Shown: positions 34,975 to 45,514, numbered from the stretch's first letter. The stretch: 64,000 bases of DNA from Holophaga sp. (GCA_016715205.1 JADKBC010000049.1:437720-501719), one strand, 5' to 3'. Numbers and translations: made by a program. The notes: generated by a model from the letters alone, not told the origin.

Positions 34975-35172
34975 TCAGGCGGTGCCCCGGTCCTTACAGA
35001 AGGCGGCGAAACTGCGGTCCCAGAGGGCTTCGCCAGCCTTGGTGAACAGGCACCCGGGCACCTCGCCCACGCGCCTGTGTTTGGTGACACAGGCACAGCA
35101 CTTGCCCCGCAAGGGGCAGGCCAGGTAGGTGCAGGTGCAGCCCTTCAGGTTTCCCTCCGTGGTGCATTCCAT
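34975..35172 (-). CDS. DUF6485-like cysteine-rich small protein
   Basis: A 65-residue protein with nine cysteines: CTCTYLACPLRGKCCACV near residues 12-29, then HRRVGEVPGCLF and a final RSFAAFCKD. The pattern matches a small family (DUF6485) of unknown function; metal or Fe-S binding is inferred. Start 35172 follows GGGAG with a 7-nt spacer and lies 20 nt after the pyruvate kinase stop, suggesting an operon. Confidence 0.7.
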   Translation of the reverse strand: MECTTEGNLKGCTCTYLACPLRGKCCACVTKHRRVGEVPGCLFTKAGEALWDRSFAAFCKDRGTA

Positions 35173-35192
35173 GGGGCGGCTCCCGGGTCGGT

Positions 35193-36623
35193 TCAGTAGG
35201 TCAACACGCGCATCATGTTCGTGCTGCCAGCCGTCCACAGTGGGTGGCCCAGGGTCATCACCACGCGATCCCCGGCCTTCAAACCATGCTCAGCTTTCAG
35301 GATCGGTTCGATGGAGGCCACCATTTCGGAAAGATGCTCCGCGCGGGGGACCACCAGACTTTTGACACCGCGCAGCATGCCCATGCGGCGGGCGTTCTTC
35401 ACATCAGTGGTAGCGCCCACCACGGGAGTATTGCCCGCCAGGCGGCTCACCATGCGCGCGCTGCCGCCGCCCTCGGTGAAGACCAGCAGCAGCTTGGCCT
35501 TCAGCTCTTCGGCGGTGCGGCAGGCGGCAAAGGCCACGGAGATATCCGTGCGGGTGGTGAGGGATTCCGGCAGGCGATCCGCCCGTCGTCCGGAGGTGGG
35601 TGGCACGTGCATGTCGGCATCTTCAGCGATGCGGGCCAGCCACTGCACGGCCTCCAAGGGATACCGCCCGGCGGCACTCTCGGCGCTGAGCATCACCGCA
35701 TCGGTGCCATCCCAGATGGCGTTGGCGATATCACTGGCTTCGGCGCGGGTGGGCTGGGGATTCTCGATCATGCTTTCCAGCATCTGGGTGGCGGTGATGA
35801 CAGGCTTGAGGGCCTGGCGGGCCATGCGGATGATGTGCTTCTGGAGGCTGGGCACCTTTTCGACCCCCAACTCCACGCCCAGATCGCCCCGGGCCACCAT
35901 CACGCCCCAGGAACACTGGAGGATTTCCGTAAGGTTATCCAAGGCCTGCGGGTGTTCGATCTTGGCGATCACCGGTTGATTGCCGCCGAAGGCACGAATG
36001 GTGGCCTGCAGGGCCTGCACATCCGCCGCCCGGCGCACGAAGCTCTGGGCGAAGAATTCCACACCCTGCTCGATGCCCCACTTGATGTCTTCCAGATCCT
36101 TGGGTGTCAAGGGGTCGAAGGCCACGTCCAAACCGATGGGGTGCACGCCCTTCCGTGGTTTCAGCAGGCCGCCCACCTTGACCTTCGCCCCGATGAAGCC
36201 GCTGCGAACTTCGGTCACTTCCAGTTCCAGATTGCCATCATCGAGGAGCCAGGATTGGCCGACCTTGGCACCCCGGAAAAGTTCGGGGTGGGGCAGGGGG
36301 ATGGCCCACGCAAACCCGGCGGGTGCTTCCGCTTCGGCAGGGTACAGGGCACCTGCGCTGCCTTCGACCAACTGAATTGGTTCCATCTTTCCCACCCGCC
36401 ATTTGGGCCCTTGGAGGTCTAGGAAAATGGGGATCCGGCGGCCCAGGTGCTCGGTGAGTTCCCGTACCTGATTGAAGAAGGGGGTGCGCTCTTCGGGAGT
36501 GGTGTGACTGGCATTGATCCGGACGGCATCGGCGATTTCGAGCACTTCTTTCAGGGGGCCATTGTTCCAAAGGGCCGGGCCCACGGTGATCACAAGCTTT
36601 GTCTTTCGCACCATTTCCTCCAT
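35193..36623 (-). CDS. pyk: pyruvate kinase
   Basis: A ~476-residue enzyme that makes pyruvate and ATP from phosphoenolpyruvate and ADP. Seen: RKTKLVITVGPA near the start, RINASH in place of the usual RLNFSH, FLDLQGPKWRVG, the catalytic Lys221 in VIAKIEHPQA, MVARGDLGVE (242-251) and MLESMI. The C-terminal allosteric domain is present. The B domain is compact. Start 36623 has GGAAAGA upstream; ATG 36614 is an alternative. It is divergent from the Fis-type regulator, with AT-rich sequence between. Confidence 0.9.
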   Translation of the reverse strand: MEEMVRKTKLVITVGPALWNNGPLKEVLEIADAVRINASHTTPEERTPFFNQVRELTEHLGRRIPIFLDLQGPKWRVGKMEPIQLVEGSAGALYPAEAEAPAGFAWAIPLPHPELFRGAKVGQSWLLDDGNLELEVTEVRSGFIGAKVKVGGLLKPRKGVHPIGLDVAFDPLTPKDLEDIKWGIEQGVEFFAQSFVRRAADVQALQATIRAFGGNQPVIAKIEHPQALDNLTEILQCSWGVMVARGDLGVELGVEKVPSLQKHIIRMARQALKPVITATQMLESMIENPQPTRAEASDIANAIWDGTDAVMLSAESAAGRYPLEAVQWLARIAEDADMHVPPTSGRRADRLPESLTTRTDISVAFAACRTAEELKAKLLLVFTEGGGSARMVSRLAGNTPVVGATTDVKNARRMGMLRGVKSLVVPRAEHLSEMVASIEPILKAEHGLKAGDRVVMTLGHPLWTAGSTNMMRVLTY

Positions 36624-36749
36624 TCTTTCCACAGGTATTCCGCAGAGTTTTCCACAGCCTTCGACGCGAATCCCGCGAGAAATGAGGCTTCGCAACTCAT
36701 TTTATCGATGCTACCTTCGATGCTCACCTTTTTTAGAACGGAAACCCCA

Positions 36750-36974
36750 ATGCGTCGGCTACTGCAGGAACTCGTCGAAGAAATGGTGAAGAAGGAGATT
36801 CCTCTGGAACTCGCCAAACGAGAGTTCGAGCGCGCCTACCTGCTGCAAATTGTGGCGGCCCACGAAGGCAATCAGAGCGCGGCCGCACGATCCCTTGGCA
36901 TCCACCGTAACACGCTCTCGAAGAAGCTAGAGCCAATGGTGGTCTCCCTGCGGTATCCTGAAGCTCACTGCTAG
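36750..36974 (+). CDS. Fis-type helix-turn-helix DNA-binding protein
   Basis: A ~74-residue protein ending in the Fis/NtrC HTH (about 40-65) with EGNQSAAARSLGIHRNTLSKK. The front half MRRLLQELVEEMVKKEIPL and EFERAYLLQIVAAHEGN matches free-standing Fis-like regulators rather than a full sigma-54 activator. It would bind DNA as a dimer. An ATG at 36720 would add 10 residues. It lies between the divergent pyk gene and a downstream GAPDH gene, so it may influence these glycolytic genes, but that is inference. Confidence 0.75.
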   Translation: MRRLLQELVEEMVKKEIPLELAKREFERAYLLQIVAAHEGNQSAAARSLGIHRNTLSKKLEPMVVSLRYPEAHC

Positions 36975-38045
<1,071 letters not shown>

Positions 38046-38061
38046 GAAGACTTGAACCTCC

Positions 38062-38091
38062 AAAAGACCGGCCCCCTGGGCCGGTCTTTTT
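38062..38091 (+). terminator. intrinsic terminator of gap
   Basis: GACCGGCCC (38066-38074), loop CCT, GGGCCGGTC (38078-38086), then a run of T to 38091. The A-run before the stem makes it usable in both directions. Confidence 0.9.
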
Positions 38092-38160
38092 ATACCTGGG
38101 ACTGAACGCCGCAGATGGTTCTTCGTAGCCATGGCATTGTGCTTGGCTCGAGGTCCATGA

Positions 38161-40328
38161 ATGAACGCTGCGATTCCCTTTCTGGTTGCGACGGCGCTGG
38201 TGGCGGGGCAGGCCCCCCAGCCCCCGCGCCTGGCGATGCCGAGGCTTCCCAAGGCACCGTCCATGGCACGGATGCGGACCTCACCACGTGGGCTGGGGCC
38301 CTGGTGGTGGACGATTTCGGCATGATCATGCCTGATGACAAGGGTGAGAACCGCTGGCGCACGGTGGCGCACCTGGCCTGGGGGCCCGACGCGGTCTACG
38401 TCGCCATGGAGGCTTTCGACCCTGAGCCCTCTCAGGTGCGTGGTTGGCCCCACAAGCGGGACGATTTCGGTGATCAGGAACTGGCCATTCTCGATCTGGA
38501 TCCCTCGGGCAAGGGCCAAAGCTGCCTGCGGCTCATCGTCACACCGCTGGGCGGGCAAATGGATGCAATCGTGCAGGACAGCAAAGGCGAAGATTACAGC
38601 TACGACTGTCTGTGGGATTCCGCCGGGGTGCGCACCCCCCAGGGCTATGTGGTGAAGTTCCGGGTGCCCTACAGCAGCCTGCGGCGAATGCCGGGCGATT
38701 GGGGCGTGCGGATGCTGCGGATCATTCCGCGAGAACGTCGCTACGGCATCACCTGGCCCCGCATGAGCCGCGATATCCAGTGTGATATCTGCCAAATGGC
38801 CAAGGTCTCTGGCGCGCCCGTGGAAAAGCCGGGCTCACCCTTCCTTCTCATTCCTTTTGCGGCGGCCAGTCGGGAGGAATCCCTGGAGCGCGCCACCCTG
38901 GGACGACCCGAAGCCCACCAGCGGCTGGGTTTGGACCTGCGATATTCCAGCACATCGTTAACCCTGGATGGCACCTATCGCCCGGATTTCAGCAACATCG
39001 AGGCGGATGTGGATCCCCTGCAGATCAATAGCCGATTCCGCGTGCTGTACCCAGAAAAGCGCCCCTTTTTCCTGGAAGGCACCGACCTTCTGGGCGTGGA
39101 AGGTGCTCAGAGGCAGTTCTTCAGCCGGTCCATCATCGATCCCCTCTACGGCATAAAGGCATCGGGCCAGGCCTCCTGGGCCAGTTGGAGCCTGCTCACG
39201 GCCAAGGATCAGGGCGGTGGTGTGGCCCTTGGCTATAACGGTGCCTCCGGCGTGGACGCACTGCCGACTCGGGACACCATTGCAGCCATGCGGTTTCGCA
39301 CCGATTCCCGAGGTAGTGCCATTACGCTGCTGGGCACGGATCGGCTGCTGCTGGGAGGACCTGAAGCCTCTGGGGGTCGCAGCGGTGGGGTGTATGTGGA
39401 TCAGTACTTGGGCACAGAGTGGCATGTGATCGCCAGTGGCATTCGTGCGCTTTCCCGGCTGCCTCAGGCCGATGGCACCGTATCGGTAAGCGATGGCAGT
39501 GCTGCCTCGGCGGAATTGGATTGGAACAACCGGAATTGGGGTGCAGCCGCCTGGACCAATGCCACAAGCCCTGGCCTCGTGCTGGTATCTGGCTTCACTA
39601 ACTTGCAGGGCTACCGCACCTGGGGGGCCAACGTGAGTTGGCGGGAGCGCTGGAACACCGGGCGTTTTGCTCAGGCCTCAGTCAATTTGAGCTACCAGAA
39701 CTACCAGTGGTGGGACGCCGCGCCCATGGATCACCTGCCGAGCCTGAACGCCTACCTGGAAACCGTGGGCAGGTGGAGCGCAAACGTGAGCTTGACGGCG
39801 GGCGGACGTTCCTGGGCCGAGGGGCGTTCCGTGGGCACCCGTGGGGTCACGCTGAATGTTGGTTGGCGGCGCCACGGCTATTTCCAGGCCTGGACCAACG
39901 AACGATGGAGCCGCACCATCGATCTCGAGACGGGCGACGCCGCGATTCTTCGCAGGGCCAGTGTTGGTGCGAACGGCAATCTCTCGGCCTTCGGGTATGA
40001 GGTCTCGGCACAGGACACCCGCTTGGATCGGGAAGCGGATGGCGCTTGCCTCATTCGGGCGCGCCAGGTCACCGGTATGGCTGGTTGGCAGTTGCCAAGG
40101 CACTTCTATGTGAGAACCCAAGGCTTTGTGGTGTGGTACGACGAACCGGGCCATGCCACCACCGAGCGCTACGCCAAACTGCTTGCGGGTTGGCAGCCCA
40201 ATGCCTTCACCCAGGCCTACCTGGGCTGGTCCACCCGGCGGAAGCGGGATCCCTTGGATCATCTTGAACGCGAGCAAATGACGGATCGCGGGCTTTTCGC
40301 CAAGGTGGCGTACGCCTTCCAGTTCTAG
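38161..40328 (+). CDS. DUF5916/CBM9-like outer-membrane beta-barrel protein, N-terminal frameshift
   Basis: The bulk (about 38275-40328) has a CBM9-like beta-sandwich (DPEPSQVRGWPHKRDDF, FRVPYSSLRR), the YPEKRPFFLEGTDLL stretch typical of DUF5916, and a C-terminal barrel rich in alternating Tyr/Trp ending in Phe. A Sec signal peptide (starting MNAAIPFLVATALVAG) begins at 38161 but in another frame; one missing base near 38261-38270 would join it to the main ORF. In the frame as given, the ORF from 38115 or 38157 has no signal peptide. The family is found in outer membranes; function is unknown. Its stop overlaps the convergent HAD gene by 4 nt. Confidence 0.75.
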
Positions 40329-41020
40329 GTTCCTTCTTGATCAACCAGCCACTGCGGCAGGAGGCCCAGGTGCGCCAAGGTGGCGAATGCGCCTGGGTCT
40401 GCGTCTTCCACGTGTTCATGGATCCAGGTGGTTTCGTAGGGAACATGCACGGCATGGGCGCCCAGGGCCACCGCGGGCAGGATATCGGATTTGACGGAGT
40501 TGCCCACCATGAGGAACTCACCTGGGGTGATCTGGTGTTTTTCGAAAATGCTGCGGTAGGTCGTTTCGTTTTTGTCGCTCACGACTTCCACCGCTGAGAA
40601 GAAATCGCCCAACCCTGAGCGGGCCAGCTTGGCTTCCTGATCGAGGAGATCTCCCTTGGTGATGACCATCAAACGATAGCGGCCCTGGAGTGCCATGAGC
40701 GTCTCCCGAGCCTGGGGCAGGGGTTCCGTGGGATGGGCGAGCATCTCTTTGCCAAGATCCACGATGGCCTGGATCTCATGGCCCGTAACCTGACCCTCCG
40801 TGAGCTCGATGGCCGTTTCGATCATGGAGAGCACAAAGCTCTTGATGCCGTAGCCAAAATGACTCAGGTTGCGCATCTCCGTGGCGAAAAGGCGTTCCTG
40901 GATCCAGGTTTCATCGTGATAGGCCGCCAGCATGCGGCGGAAACTGGCCTCGGCATCGCGGAAATAGGCTTCGTTGTGCCATAGCGTGTCATCGGCATCA
41001 AACGCGATCACGCGAATCAT
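40325..41020 (-). CDS. HAD-superfamily hydrolase (phosphatase)
   Basis: A 231-residue HAD protein with motif I AFDADDTLW (nucleophile Asp8 and acid Asp10), motif II MVITKGD (Thr) and motif IV VGNSVKSDILPA. An alpha-helical C1 cap sits between motifs I and II. It likely dephosphorylates a small metabolite; the substrate is unknown. Its start is 95 bp from, and divergent to, the GAPDH pair, so a metabolic link is possible. Confidence 0.85.
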   Translation of the reverse strand: MIRVIAFDADDTLWHNEAYFRDAEASFRRMLAAYHDETWIQERLFATEMRNLSHFGYGIKSFVLSMIETAIELTEGQVTGHEIQAIVDLGKEMLAHPTEPLPQARETLMALQGRYRLMVITKGDLLDQEAKLARSGLGDFFSAVEVVSDKNETTYRSIFEKHQITPGEFLMVGNSVKSDILPAVALGAHAVHVPYETTWIHEHVEDADPGAFATLAHLGLLPQWLVDQEGT

Positions 41021-41115
41021 GTGGTTCTCTCCTTGGCCAAGGATACCCCGCCCAAGGCCAGCAGGCCTGCGATGGCAGGCCGCCCCATGCGAGAATGAAA
41101 GCTGGAGGATGTTGC

Positions 41116-42114
41116 GTGAAGGTTGCCATCAATGGCCTAGGCCGCATCGGTCGCTTGGTTCTGCGTCACCTGATGAAGGTGCCCGAGCTGGAAATCGCAG
41201 CTGTCAACGACCTTGCGGAACCACGGATCCTGGCTCACCTCATCAAGCATGATTCCGTGCATGGCCGCGCCGCCTTCCCGGTTTCCTTTGATGACCAGCA
41301 TTTGATTCTGGATGGCATTCGGGTGCCGGTGTTTCGGGAACATCATCCAGCCAACATCCCCTTTGGACCCACCGGTGCAGCATTGGTGCTGGAGTGCACC
41401 GGGCGCTTCACGGATCGGATCTCGGCTGCCGGCCATCTCAAGGGCGGAGTGAAGCACGTGCTCATCAGCGCACCTTCGGAGGAAGCCGACTGCACGCTTG
41501 TCATGGGTGTGAACGAACAGACCTTCAACCCGGCCAAGGATCACATTCTGTCGGCGGCCAGTTGCACCACGAACGGCCTGGCCATCATGGCCAAGGTGCT
41601 GGACGATGCCTTCGGCCTGGACTATGGCCTGATGACCGCGGTGCACAGCTACACCAGCGATCAGAACATTCTGGATCTTCCCCACGAGGATCTTCGGCGC
41701 GCGCGGGCCGCGAGCATGAGCATGATTCCCACCTCCACAGGCTCCGCCCAGGCCATCGACCTGGTGCTGCCGCACCTTCGCGGCCGTCTGGATGGCATTG
41801 CGGTGCGGGTGCCCACCCCCGATGTGAGCCTCACGGATCTCACCGCGATTCTGCGGCGCACGGTGACCCGGACCAACGTGAATGAAGCCTTTGAAGCCGC
41901 AGCCCGCGGCTCTTTGAACGGCTTTCTGGAGGTGCTGGACGAGGAATTGGTCAGCACCGATTTGGTGGGTACGGAGGCCAGTTGCCTGTTCGACCCCTTC
42001 CTCACCAAGGTGATGGACGGCACGATGGTGAAGGTGCACGGCTGGTACGACAACGAATGGGCCTACGCTGCGCGTCTCAGGGACTTGGCTCTGCTCGTGG
42101 CGGGGGCGCCATGA
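41116..42114 (+). CDS. GAPDH-family dehydrogenase, second copy
   Basis: A 332-residue GAPDH paralogue. The key residues are kept: Cys150 in AASCTTN, His177 in TAVHSYTSDQ, STGSAQAID phosphate site, RVPTPDVSLTDL and YDNEWAYAAR. Asp in AVNDLAEP points to NAD. The residue after CTTN is Gly instead of Cys. The loop ILDLPHEDLRRARAAS resembles type 1 GAPDH. GTG 41116 follows GGAGG with a 7-nt spacer; an upstream ATG at 41095 is less likely. The stop overlaps the start of the third copy (ATGA). Confidence 0.88.
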   Translation: MKVAINGLGRIGRLVLRHLMKVPELEIAAVNDLAEPRILAHLIKHDSVHGRAAFPVSFDDQHLILDGIRVPVFREHHPANIPFGPTGAALVLECTGRFTDRISAAGHLKGGVKHVLISAPSEEADCTLVMGVNEQTFNPAKDHILSAASCTTNGLAIMAKVLDDAFGLDYGLMTAVHSYTSDQNILDLPHEDLRRARAASMSMIPTSTGSAQAIDLVLPHLRGRLDGIAVRVPTPDVSLTDLTAILRRTVTRTNVNEAFEAAARGSLNGFLEVLDEELVSTDLVGTEASCLFDPFLTKVMDGTMVKVHGWYDNEWAYAARLRDLALLVAGAP

Positions 42115-43118
42115 TCGGCATCAACGGGCTGGGGCGCATTGGACGGCTGGCCGCACGCAGCCTGGCTCTGCGGGTGCCTGGGCTTTTACAGGCCATCAAT
42201 GATCCGGCGGAACTCGACACGCTGGTGCACCTGCTGCGCTACGATTCGGTGCACAGCCACGATCACCTGGACGTGGCAGGAGAAACCAGTAACGGCCAGG
42301 ATTTTTTGTTGATCGAAGGGCAGCGCATTCCGTTGTTCCACGGAAAGGCCCCAGCGGACATTCCATGGACAGATACCGGCATTCGGCTCGTGGTGGAATC
42401 GTCAGGTCGTTTCACCAAACGGGCGGATGCGGCGCGTCATTTGCGAGGCAGCATCAGTCACGTTCTTCTGAGTGCGCCCAGTCCAGATCCCGATTTCACG
42501 GTGATCGCCCCTGTGAATGGTATGGAATTGGATTTAGCCCAGCACCGGGTGATTTCCAACGCCAGCTGCACAGCGCATGCTACAGCTCCCATGCTGGCTG
42601 TATTGGAAAGGGCCTTTGGTCTCCAGGCCAGCACCATGAGCACCGTGCATGTGGCCACCAACGATCAGCGCCTGGTGGACGCGCCCCATGCGGATTTGCG
42701 CCGGGCCCGCGCGGCCATGATCGGCATTCATCCCACCACCAGTAGTGCCTTTGGCGCCCTGAAAAAGGCCATGCCCTGGTTGCGGGCCGATTTCGATGGC
42801 TGGGCGCTGCGGGTGCCAACCCTCAGCGTCAATCTGGTGGATCTGACCGCCACGGTGAAACAGGATGTGTCGGTGAACGCCGTGAATGAGGCCTTCCGCG
42901 TGGCCGCCTGCGGCGAACTGAAGGGCATTCTCGGCATTGCCGAAGCTCCCTTGGTGAGTTGTGATTTCACGGGGCGTGAGGAAAGCGTGGTCATGGACCT
43001 GGAACTGACCCGGGTGCTGGGTGGCCGGTTTCTCAAGGTCTTCGGCTGGCACGACAACGAGATCGCCTATGCCGCTCGGCTGGTGGAGCTGGTTCGGTAC
43101 ATGGCGGAAAGACTCTAA
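42111..43118 (+). CDS. divergent GAPDH-family protein, third copy with altered active site
   Basis: A 335-residue GAPDH-fold protein. Rossmann motif GINGLGRIGR, NAD-type Asp31, Cys153 and His180 are kept, but the catalytic loop reads NASCTAHATAP instead of [11 protein letters not shown], the phosphate loop HPTTSSAFG replaces PSSTGAA, and the C-terminal YDNEW motif reads HDNEIAYAA. These changes fall at substrate- and phosphate-binding positions. It may act on a different aldehyde, be a regulatory subunit, or form mixed tetramers with the second copy, to which it is translationally coupled. None of these is shown by sequence alone. Confidence 0.85.
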   Translation: MIGINGLGRIGRLAARSLALRVPGLLQAINDPAELDTLVHLLRYDSVHSHDHLDVAGETSNGQDFLLIEGQRIPLFHGKAPADIPWTDTGIRLVVESSGRFTKRADAARHLRGSISHVLLSAPSPDPDFTVIAPVNGMELDLAQHRVISNASCTAHATAPMLAVLERAFGLQASTMSTVHVATNDQRLVDAPHADLRRARAAMIGIHPTTSSAFGALKKAMPWLRADFDGWALRVPTLSVNLVDLTATVKQDVSVNAVNEAFRVAACGELKGILGIAEAPLVSCDFTGREESVVMDLELTRVLGGRFLKVFGWHDNEIAYAARLVELVRYMAERL

Positions 43119-43238
43119 ACGAAATCAGCCATAAAGAACGCTGAGATGGTGCACCAAAGCTAGTATTTGTGCACGTTGTGCGCGTCTCGTGGCCAATGTA
43201 TCTTTTCAACCTGTTCCTCTGGAGCTTACCCAGGCCCT

Positions 43239-44282
43239 TCAGCCAAGCTCTTCCAGCGCATCGACAAGCAGTCTTCGCGCCATGGCGTAATCCAGGCGGC
43301 GCCTTCGTCGGCCTTCATGGTTGTTGCCCTTGAAGGGAGATAGCACAAGGTCATGGCTAGCGTGCCGAAGTACCGCAAGACGCCGGTTGGCGATGGCAAT
43401 CAGCTCGTCTCTGCGGCTCGCGGGTAAATTTTTGATGCTGAGGTAGGTGAGCAGACGGCTGGAAACTTTGATGTTTTCTCGGCCGTACGCAAAGGCTTCC
43501 GCTGGCAGGAACGCGATGGGCGCTGCGGGATCTGTGCTGTCCACTGCACGCAGCGCGATGGCCCCCTTCGGGTCGTTGAAGCGAATGGTGGTGTTCCGTG
43601 GCACTGACCGTCGCAGCGCGGCAAGGCTACCCATTGAGAGGCAAAATGAATCGTCCACGAACAGCTTTGCGTCATCTTCTCCCGTGGTTTTCTGGTGGTC
43701 GAAGCACGCGACGCAAACGGGGTTATCGGTGTCCTGGAATGGGCTGCGTTCCAGCACCGAAATTAATACCAACGCTTGTTTTGGGAAATCACTGTTGAGA
43801 AAGGTTTCCGGAATGATGGCCACGGTGAAACGGGCGGCTTCCAGGCAACGCGTAAGCGCAATCTGATAGAGATCATCCAGACCCGCGTCAGCATAGTACG
43901 AAGCCACCGTTTCACCCACGCCCTTGCGGCTAGCACTGTGTTTGGCCAGGTAGGGTGGGTTGGTGACGATGATGGCGTCCGTGGGTGGGATGTGCCGCAG
44001 GGAATCCAAGATGGGCCAGCGCTCCGCATGCAGATCGAATCCCGCCACCGGCTGCTGGAAACGCTGGGCACAGGCCTCAAGCAAATGGCCCTCCCCCGCG
44101 AATGGGTCCAGGAAGCCATTGGCATTCATTAATGCCACCTGGATGAATTCCATGACTGGGCGTGTCAGCCAATGATCCTGAGTCGTGTAGTACCGCCCAC
44201 CCGAGGTCCTGGCGGCATCGATGTCTTTGTAGCGGTTCCGGGCGCGGGAAATCAGCATCCGTGCTGTGGCGGGCTGACTCAT
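43239..44282 (-). CDS. solitary DNA adenine N6-methyltransferase-like protein
   Basis: A 347-residue SAM-dependent methyltransferase with the SAM motif DPFAGEGHLLEA (59-70) and the catalytic NPPY at 108-111, order as in gamma-class adenine methylases. The C-terminal half (about 220-347) may hold the target-recognition part. No restriction endonuclease gene is adjacent, so it may be an orphan methylase for gene regulation or a remnant. Its ATG overlaps the stop of the YihY-cNMP gene (ATGA). Some stretches are more AT-rich than the neighbours, a possible sign of transfer. Confidence 0.72.
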   Translation of the reverse strand: MSQPATARMLISRARNRYKDIDAARTSGGRYYTTQDHWLTRPVMEFIQVALMNANGFLDPFAGEGHLLEACAQRFQQPVAGFDLHAERWPILDSLRHIPPTDAIIVTNPPYLAKHSASRKGVGETVASYYADAGLDDLYQIALTRCLEAARFTVAIIPETFLNSDFPKQALVLISVLERSPFQDTDNPVCVACFDHQKTTGEDDAKLFVDDSFCLSMGSLAALRRSVPRNTTIRFNDPKGAIALRAVDSTDPAAPIAFLPAEAFAYGRENIKVSSRLLTYLSIKNLPASRRDELIAIANRRLAVLRHASHDLVLSPFKGNNHEGRRRRRLDYAMARRLLVDALEELG

Positions 44283-45514
44283 GCGTTGCCTATCGTCTTT
44301 GGCTCACTGGTGTCCCTGAGCCGTCGCGCCATTTCCGTGAGCATGTCCCGGGGAATGCCGGGGAATTCACGCATCAGGGTGTCAATATTCTCTTCGTGGA
44401 TCACCAAACATTCGCAGTCTTTGCAGGCGATGGCGGTGGCAGAACGAGGTTGTCCGAGGAGGAAGGACATTTCCCCGAAGAATGCCCCAGGGCCGAGGAT
44501 AGCCAGCTCCTTGCCCTCTTTTTGGATGCTCACGGTGCCCTGGAGGATATGGAACATCTCACGGCCCGCATCCCCATCCTTGAAGAGCACAGTTCCGGCG
44601 GGAATACGCTTCACTAGGCGAGTACGGCCCAATAGGGGGAGGCCCCGTTTGCCATCCATCAGGTGCTTGATGAGCACGGATTCATGGCGGTGGAGGGCTG
44701 CCACGACCTCGGCGCCAAACAGGAACACCGCCTGGGAGTAGTAGATCCAGATAACGATGATGAAGATGGATTTGAAGGAACCGAAGGTGACGCCATACCC
44801 GTGGTGGTAAGTGAGGAAGAGGCTGAAGGCGGGCCGCAGAAGGAACCAGAGCACGGTGGTAGTGAGGGCACCCGCCAGCATGTGAAGGGCCTTGGCGCGG
44901 GGTGAGAACACGGCGTACATCAAGAGCACGAGGGCCGTGGTGGTGGCAAAGGGCAAGAGGAACTTGAGGCCCGCAGGTGGGGTGAGGTCGAGGGGAAGCG
45001 TCTTTAGGAAACGGAGAAAAACGCCCATGCCCGCCACGGCGGAAATGCCAGTGATGAAGACCATGGCCGTCAGGAAATCGAAAACCTTGGTGATCCAGAA
45101 GGAACGATGCGGTGTTACACGGAAGATGCCGTTGAAGATGCTGCGGGTGCTGGCCACTAGCGGTGTAACCGCCCAGAACAGGATTAAAAAATTCAAAATC
45201 CCCGCACCCGATTTGCGGTGGGCAAGGGTGCCCACTTCCTTGAGGATCACATCCCCGAATTTCGGAATCACATCGCCCACGAATTCCGTTACCCGCTGCA
45301 TGGCCACGCGGGAGGATCCAATGCTCACCCCCAGGATATTGGTGAGCAGGAGCAGGGCTGGAATGAGGGCCAGCATGGTGGCAAACGCCAACGAAGAGGC
45401 CTGGCGCAGCCCATCGTTGCGTCGGAATCCGCCTGCCGCCTCCAGCAGCACCAGCTTGGAGACTTGGAGGGCCTCCTGCAGGCGTGTTTTCAGGGCAGGG
45501 GAATCGATCACCAT
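44279..45514 (-). CDS. YihY/BrkB-family membrane protein fused to a cyclic-nucleotide-binding domain
   Basis: About 411 residues. The first ~285 form a YihY/BrkB domain with about six membrane segments and motifs such as RQASSLAFATMLALIPAL and YGSF-like YGVTFGSFKSIFIIVIWIYY. The C-terminal ~100 residues are a cNMP-binding fold with the phosphate cassette FGEMSFLLGQPRSATAIA, which keeps the Glu and Arg that bind cAMP/cGMP in CRP-like domains. Start 45514 overlaps the stop of the Fe-S protein gene (TAATG); a longer reading to 45673 overlaps that gene. It suggests a membrane protein gated by a cyclic nucleotide. Confidence 0.82.
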   Translation of the reverse strand: MVIDSPALKTRLQEALQVSKLVLLEAAGGFRRNDGLRQASSLAFATMLALIPALLLLTNILGVSIGSSRVAMQRVTEFVGDVIPKFGDVILKEVGTLAHRKSGAGILNFLILFWAVTPLVASTRSIFNGIFRVTPHRSFWITKVFDFLTAMVFITGISAVAGMGVFLRFLKTLPLDLTPPAGLKFLLPFATTTALVLLMYAVFSPRAKALHMLAGALTTTVLWFLLRPAFSLFLTYHHGYGVTFGSFKSIFIIVIWIYYSQAVFLFGAEVVAALHRHESVLIKHLMDGKRGLPLLGRTRLVKRIPAGTVLFKDGDAGREMFHILQGTVSIQKEGKELAILGPGAFFGEMSFLLGQPRSATAIACKDCECLVIHEENIDTLMREFPGIPRDMLTEMARRLRDTSEPKTIGNA

